From assembly GCA_937885735.1 (NCBI GenBank), contig CALABN010000091.1, forward strand, positions 1-8,076: a stretch of DNA of 8,076 nucleotides. Direction: 5' to 3'. A program made the position numbers and the translations under genes. The number at the start of each line of letters is the position of its first letter. The stretch's first letter is position 1. This stretch comes from an uncultured Bacteroidota bacterium (GTDB taxonomy: Bacteria; Bacteroidota; Bacteroidia; Bacteroidales; SZUA-534). Positions 6,018-8,076 of the stretch are shown piece by piece. The notes under the pieces were generated by a model that saw only the letters and a list, made by a program, of their open reading frames with translations, was not told where the DNA came from and made no database searches.

Positions 6018-6170
6018 GTGCCTGCTGGATTTTCCCAATTCAAAATTGAAGGCCGTAGCCTCGGGAGCGCCATTATCCTTGAAATTCTGCTTTATTATAT
6101 GGTCAAGCCTGAATGTCAACTCAAAGTCCGCGAGGAAATATACCTTGACAGTTCGCTGGATTTGTTTTGA
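6018..6170 (+). pseudogene. In-frame 3' part of the U32-like gene, beyond the amber codon
   Basis: Reading on in the same frame past TAG 6015-6017 gives 50 sense codons and a TGA at 6168-6170. The product is VPAGFSQFKIEGRSLGSAII, then LEILLYYMVKPE and REEIYLDSSLDLF. FKIEGR (codons 254-259 of the full frame, K255 at 6042) is the hallmark C-terminal motif of U32-family proteins, so this is real coding sequence of the upstream gene rather than chance. The full-length frame is 296 codons including the amber one. The TAG probably arose by one substitution, most simply from a Tyr TAT/TAC, since the relatives I recall have Tyr here. It is followed 5 bp later by the promoter of the next unit, which independently marks 6170 as the ancestral gene end. 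Confidence 0.8.
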
Positions 6171-6175
6171 TTCCC

Positions 6176-6205
6176 TTGACTTGTGTCTTGCCGGTGCTAT
6201 ATTTG
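6176..6205 (+). promoter_or_regulatory. Putative promoter of the GNAT-GNAT-GyrI unit
   Basis: TTGACT (6176-6181) and TATATTTG (6198-6205) are separated by 16 bp. The -7 box is identical to that at 4552-4559 and ends 21 nt before the ATG at 6227. The TTGACT spacing is shorter than in the other two promoters (19 bp), so the upstream element is less certain than the -7 box. Confidence 0.6.
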
Positions 6206-6226
6206 TATGTAATAAAAAGATGGAAA

Positions 6227-6847
6227 ATGAATATACGATTAGAACAACCGCAAGATTATCGCGAGGTGGAAAACTTGACCCGTGAAGCGTTTTGGAACGT
6301 CTATTGTCCTGGTTGCAGGGAACATTATGTGCTCTGCAAGTACAGGAGCAATCCTGATTTCATTCCTGAATTGGATTTTGTAATGGAGGAAGATGGAAAA
6401 ATCATTGGGCACGTTATGTACTCAAAGGCGTCCATTGTGCTTGACGACGGTTCGGAATTTCCAGTTTGGACTTTTGGCCCGATTAGCATTCACCCCGATT
6501 ATAAACGAAAAGGTTACGGACTGAAATTGATGCAATATTCCATAGAAAAGGCTAAAGCGTTGGGCGTTGGTTGCCTGTGTATGGAAGGCAACATCGAATT
6601 TTACAAGCACGCTGGATTTGTGTTGGCAAGTTCGCTGAAAATCCATTACCACGGCGAACCGAAGGAAAGCGACGTGCCATATTTCCTTGCGCAGGAACTT
6701 ATTCCAGGTTATCTGAACGGAGTTGAAGGCACCTATCACACACCTAAAGGCTATTTCGTGTGTGAGGAAAATCCAGAGGATTTTGAGGCATACGAGGCAA
6801 CGTTTCCATACAAGGAGAAAAAAGTCTTGCCAGGACAATTGTTTTAG
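6227..6847 (+). CDS. GNAT-family N-acetyltransferase (YhbS-like)
   Basis: The product has 206 residues, longer than a minimal GNAT. It starts MNIRLEQPQDYREVENLTRE (1-20), has FVMEEDGKIIGHVMYS (51-66), the strand TFGPISIHPDY (82-92) and motif A K93-R94-K95-G96-Y97-G98, where Lys takes the usual Q/R position. EFYKHAGF (124-131) is motif B. The long tail, with FLAQELIPGYLNG and ending FPYKEKKVLPGQLF, matches the YhbS-like group that carries an extra C-terminal segment; the substrate is unknown. I chose ATG 6227 over 6167 because the conserved start MNIRLEQ begins there, while 6167 precedes the promoter and overlaps the end of the upstream gene. The stop is TAG, showing that this genome uses amber as a normal terminator. 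The next gene follows after 16 bp. Confidence 0.9.
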   Translation: MNIRLEQPQDYREVENLTREAFWNVYCPGCREHYVLCKYRSNPDFIPELDFVMEEDGKIIGHVMYSKASIVLDDGSEFPVWTFGPISIHPDYKRKGYGLKLMQYSIEKAKALGVGCLCMEGNIEFYKHAGFVLASSLKIHYHGEPKESDVPYFLAQELIPGYLNGVEGTYHTPKGYFVCEENPEDFEAYEATFPYKEKKVLPGQLF

Positions 6848-6850
6848 CGC

Positions 6851-6863
6851 ATCTTGATAAGAT
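6851..6863 (+). repeat. Small inverted repeat filling the gap between two GNAT genes
   Basis: ATCTT (6851-6855) and AAGAT (6859-6863) are perfect complements around GAT, directly abutting the ATG at 6864. It occupies 13 of the 16 intergenic bases. The 5-bp stem is weak and may be chance. Confidence 0.25.
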
Positions 6864-7337
6864 ATGAACGACCTGAAAATTGAAACTGAACGATTGGCGC
6901 TTTATCCGCTCAGCAATGAGGCCATGCGTCAATTGATTGATGCAGAGAAAGATGAAATGTTGAAACAAGCATATTCCGAAATGCTTCAAGGTTGTATTGC
7001 GGACCCCAAAAACAGAATTTGGTATTCAATGTGGGTTATGGAATTGAAAGAAAAACCGGGAATAATTGTCGGCGATTTTTGTTTTAAAGGTCCAAGTAAA
7101 AATGGAATGGTTGAAATTGGCTATGGACTTAGAGATGGATTTTGTGGAAATGGTTTTATGACAGAAGCCGTTAAAGCAATTTCAGAATGGGCATTAACGC
7201 AGAAAAATGTCAATATTGTCGAAGCTGAGACTTCTGATGATAACGAAAAATCAAAAAATGTACTTTTCAATGCTGGTTTTAAATTTTTAGGAAATATTGG
7301 AGAGGAAGGGCCACGTTTTCAGTTGGTTAAAATGTAA
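6864..7337 (+). CDS. GNAT-family N-acetyltransferase (RimL-type)
   Basis: The 157-residue product starts LKIETERLALYPLSNEAM (4-21), the typical opening of RimL-type acetyltransferases. Strand and motif A are VEIGYGLRDGFCGNGFMTEA (83-102), followed by VKAISEWAL (103-111) and the motif-B region with S118-D120 and NVLFNAGFKFLG (132-143). Within motif A the Q/RxxGxG/A pattern is C94-G95-N96-G97-F98-M99, so the usual Arg/Gln and final Gly/Ala are replaced; relatives ending QNQGYMTEA show that Met is tolerated. The gene is visibly more A+T-rich than its neighbours, with many AAA, ATT and TTT codons, suggesting more recent acquisition from another genome. It lies 16 bp after the previous GNAT and 11 bp before the GyrI-like gene, in an AGATATG start context, and is probably in one operon with both. 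Confidence 0.9.
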   Translation: MNDLKIETERLALYPLSNEAMRQLIDAEKDEMLKQAYSEMLQGCIADPKNRIWYSMWVMELKEKPGIIVGDFCFKGPSKNGMVEIGYGLRDGFCGNGFMTEAVKAISEWALTQKNVNIVEAETSDDNEKSKNVLFNAGFKFLGNIGEEGPRFQLVKM

Positions 7338-7348
7338 TTTGTAAAGAT

Positions 7349-8002
7349 ATGGCATTTGATTATAAAAAGGAATTCAAGGAATTTTACTTGCCAAAGCAAA
7401 AACCAGAAATAGTTACAGTTCCTTCGATGAATTTCATAGCCGTGCGTGGCAAAGGCGACCCAAACGACGACAAAGGTGAATATATGCAGGCTATGCAAAT
7501 CCTTTACGGAGTGGCCTATACAATAAAAATGAGCAAAATGGGCGACCACCGCATCGATGGCTATTTCGATTTTGTGGTTCCGCCATTGGAAGGCTTTTGG
7601 TGGCAAGAAATTGACGGAAAGCCTGTTGCAGGCTTCGATTATGGCGACAAATCCTCAATGTGTTGGATTAGTCTTATTCGCCTGCCTGATTTTGTCACAA
7701 AAGCCGACTTCGATTGGGCTGTTGGCGAAGCCACTCGCAAGAAGAAAATGAACTTTTCGAAGGCTGAATTCTTCACATACAATGAAGGACTTTCCGTTCA
7801 GTGCATGCACATTGGCCCGTATGATGACGAACCTGCAACAATCGCATTGATGAAGGATTTTGCCGAAAAAAACGGACACAGTATCGACATTACCGAAAGT
7901 CGTTTTCATCACGAGATATATTTGGGTGACCCACGAAAAACCGCACCCGACAAACTCAAAACTGTTATCAGGTATCCGATTAAGGTGGGTTCTATAAATT
8001 GA
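7349..8002 (+). CDS. Stand-alone GyrI-like small-molecule-binding protein
   Basis: The 217-residue product fits the stand-alone GyrI-like family, whose usual length is about 200-220 and which consists of two SHS2-type modules around a ligand pocket. Conserved-looking segments are FYLPKQKPEIVTVP (12-25), MNFIAVRGKGDPND (27-40), VPPLEGFWW (77-85), CWISLIRLPDF (105-115), MHIGPYDDEP (153-162) and HHEIYLGDPRKT (187-198). Aromatic residues of the PPLEGFWW loop and the E in DDEP lie where GyrI-like pockets bind cationic or hydrophobic ligands. Some members of this group (Lin2189 and SAV2435 types) are reported to hydrolyse DNA-alkylating cyclopropanoid natural products; whether this one does is unknown, but a protective role would fit the GNAT neighbours. 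ATG 7349 follows the GNAT stop by 11 bp, so the gene is the last of a three-gene unit. Confidence 0.9.
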   Translation: MAFDYKKEFKEFYLPKQKPEIVTVPSMNFIAVRGKGDPNDDKGEYMQAMQILYGVAYTIKMSKMGDHRIDGYFDFVVPPLEGFWWQEIDGKPVAGFDYGDKSSMCWISLIRLPDFVTKADFDWAVGEATRKKKMNFSKAEFFTYNEGLSVQCMHIGPYDDEPATIALMKDFAEKNGHSIDITESRFHHEIYLGDPRKTAPDKLKTVIRYPIKVGSIN

Positions 8003-8076
8003 TTTCGAGAGATTTTTGGAATTTTATCGAGTAGATTTATGGACGGAAGGAGGATACAGTGCGGGCACTGTTGACG
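8003..8076 (+). other. Right-edge segment without a supported gene
   Basis: The last 74 bases hold no complete gene. One plus frame is open from just after a TAA at 7995-7997 to the edge, giving DFERFLEFYRVDLWTEGG and on, without a start codon. Alternatively, AAGGAGG (8047-8053) lies 5 nt before a GTG at 8059, which would be the only strong Shine-Dalgarno in the window. CAGTGC/GCACTG (8057-8062, 8065-8070) form a short inverted repeat. None of these is strong enough to call. No terminator is seen after the GyrI-like gene. Confidence 0.3.

Noticed and set aside
5676..6119. Minus-strand frame of 147 codons and other long antisense frames
   Set aside because: All are mirror frames of clear plus-strand genes, with no recognisable motifs, promoters or start contexts.
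5899..6285. Overlapping plus-strand frame of 128 codons across the pseudogene end
   Set aside because: It is a shadow frame over the U32-like gene, promoter and next GNAT, with no family-like sequence.
1941..7349. Integron gene-cassette array
   Set aside because: The gene content (GNAT, GyrI-like, TfoX) is cassette-like, but several gaps are only 1-17 bp, too small for attC. The larger gaps show promoters and terminators rather than paired R'/R'' core sites, and no integrase is present.
8038..8073. Com-like zinc-finger start (MDGRRIQCGHC) as in Mu-like phages
   Set aside because: The frame stops directly after CGHC, only 11 codons long, and no phage genes are nearby.
1..8076. CRISPR arrays, tRNA/rRNA genes and insertion sequences
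   Set aside because: I saw no regularly spaced direct repeats, tRNA cloverleaf sequences, rRNA motifs, or transposase or terminal inverted repeat signatures.

Overview
The window reads as an accessory region of a bacterial chromosome, probably from a metagenome or single-cell assembly, and most likely from a Bacteroidota-like host. Three things point there. Nearly all starts lack a Shine-Dalgarno sequence and instead have an A-rich 'aaATG' or 'agATATG' context. Several genes are preceded by a TAnnTTTG-type -7 box at a constant 21 or 26 nt from the ATG. The DUF4143 ATPase, HXXEE and TfoX-N proteins are also of types common in gut and rumen Bacteroidales. Fibrobacterota or another gut lineage is not excluded.

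Left edge (1 to about 460): this looks like a mosaic. Bases 1-202 are G+C-rich and encode, on the minus strand, part of a repeat-rich surface protein. From 203 the plus strand encodes about 83 residues of a flagellar/type III export ATPase (FliI-like). At the Walker A motif this passes in frame into a DUF4143-type AAA ATPase that runs to 1516. Either this is a real recombination at the shared P-loop, or two chimeric assembly joins lie about 240 bp apart. I favour the artefact.

Main body (460-8002): all genes are on the plus strand and closely spaced. In order: DUF4143 ATPase; small GNAT; MerR regulator with a GyrI-like effector domain, behind its own promoter and a palindrome; strong intrinsic terminator; HXXEE membrane protein and a second GNAT; a 30-codon stub of an acyltransferase-3 gene; TfoX-N protein; an aspartate/glutamate racemase-family protein lacking the first catalytic residue; a Cys-rich U32-like protein broken by an in-frame amber codon; then a promoter and a three-gene unit of GNAT, RimL-type GNAT and a stand-alone GyrI-like protein.

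The genes do not form one recognisable pathway. They look like a stress, detoxification and small-molecule-modification cargo: four acetyltransferases, two GyrI-like ligand-binding proteins and a racemase-like enzyme. The region also shows gene decay (acyltransferase stub, amber mutation) and probable recent acquisition (the A+T-rich GNAT at 6864). The racemase-like and U32-like genes are one base apart and form the most system-like pair. I see no rRNA, tRNA, CRISPR array, transposase or integron attC site. Beyond 8002 only 74 bases remain, without a supported gene.
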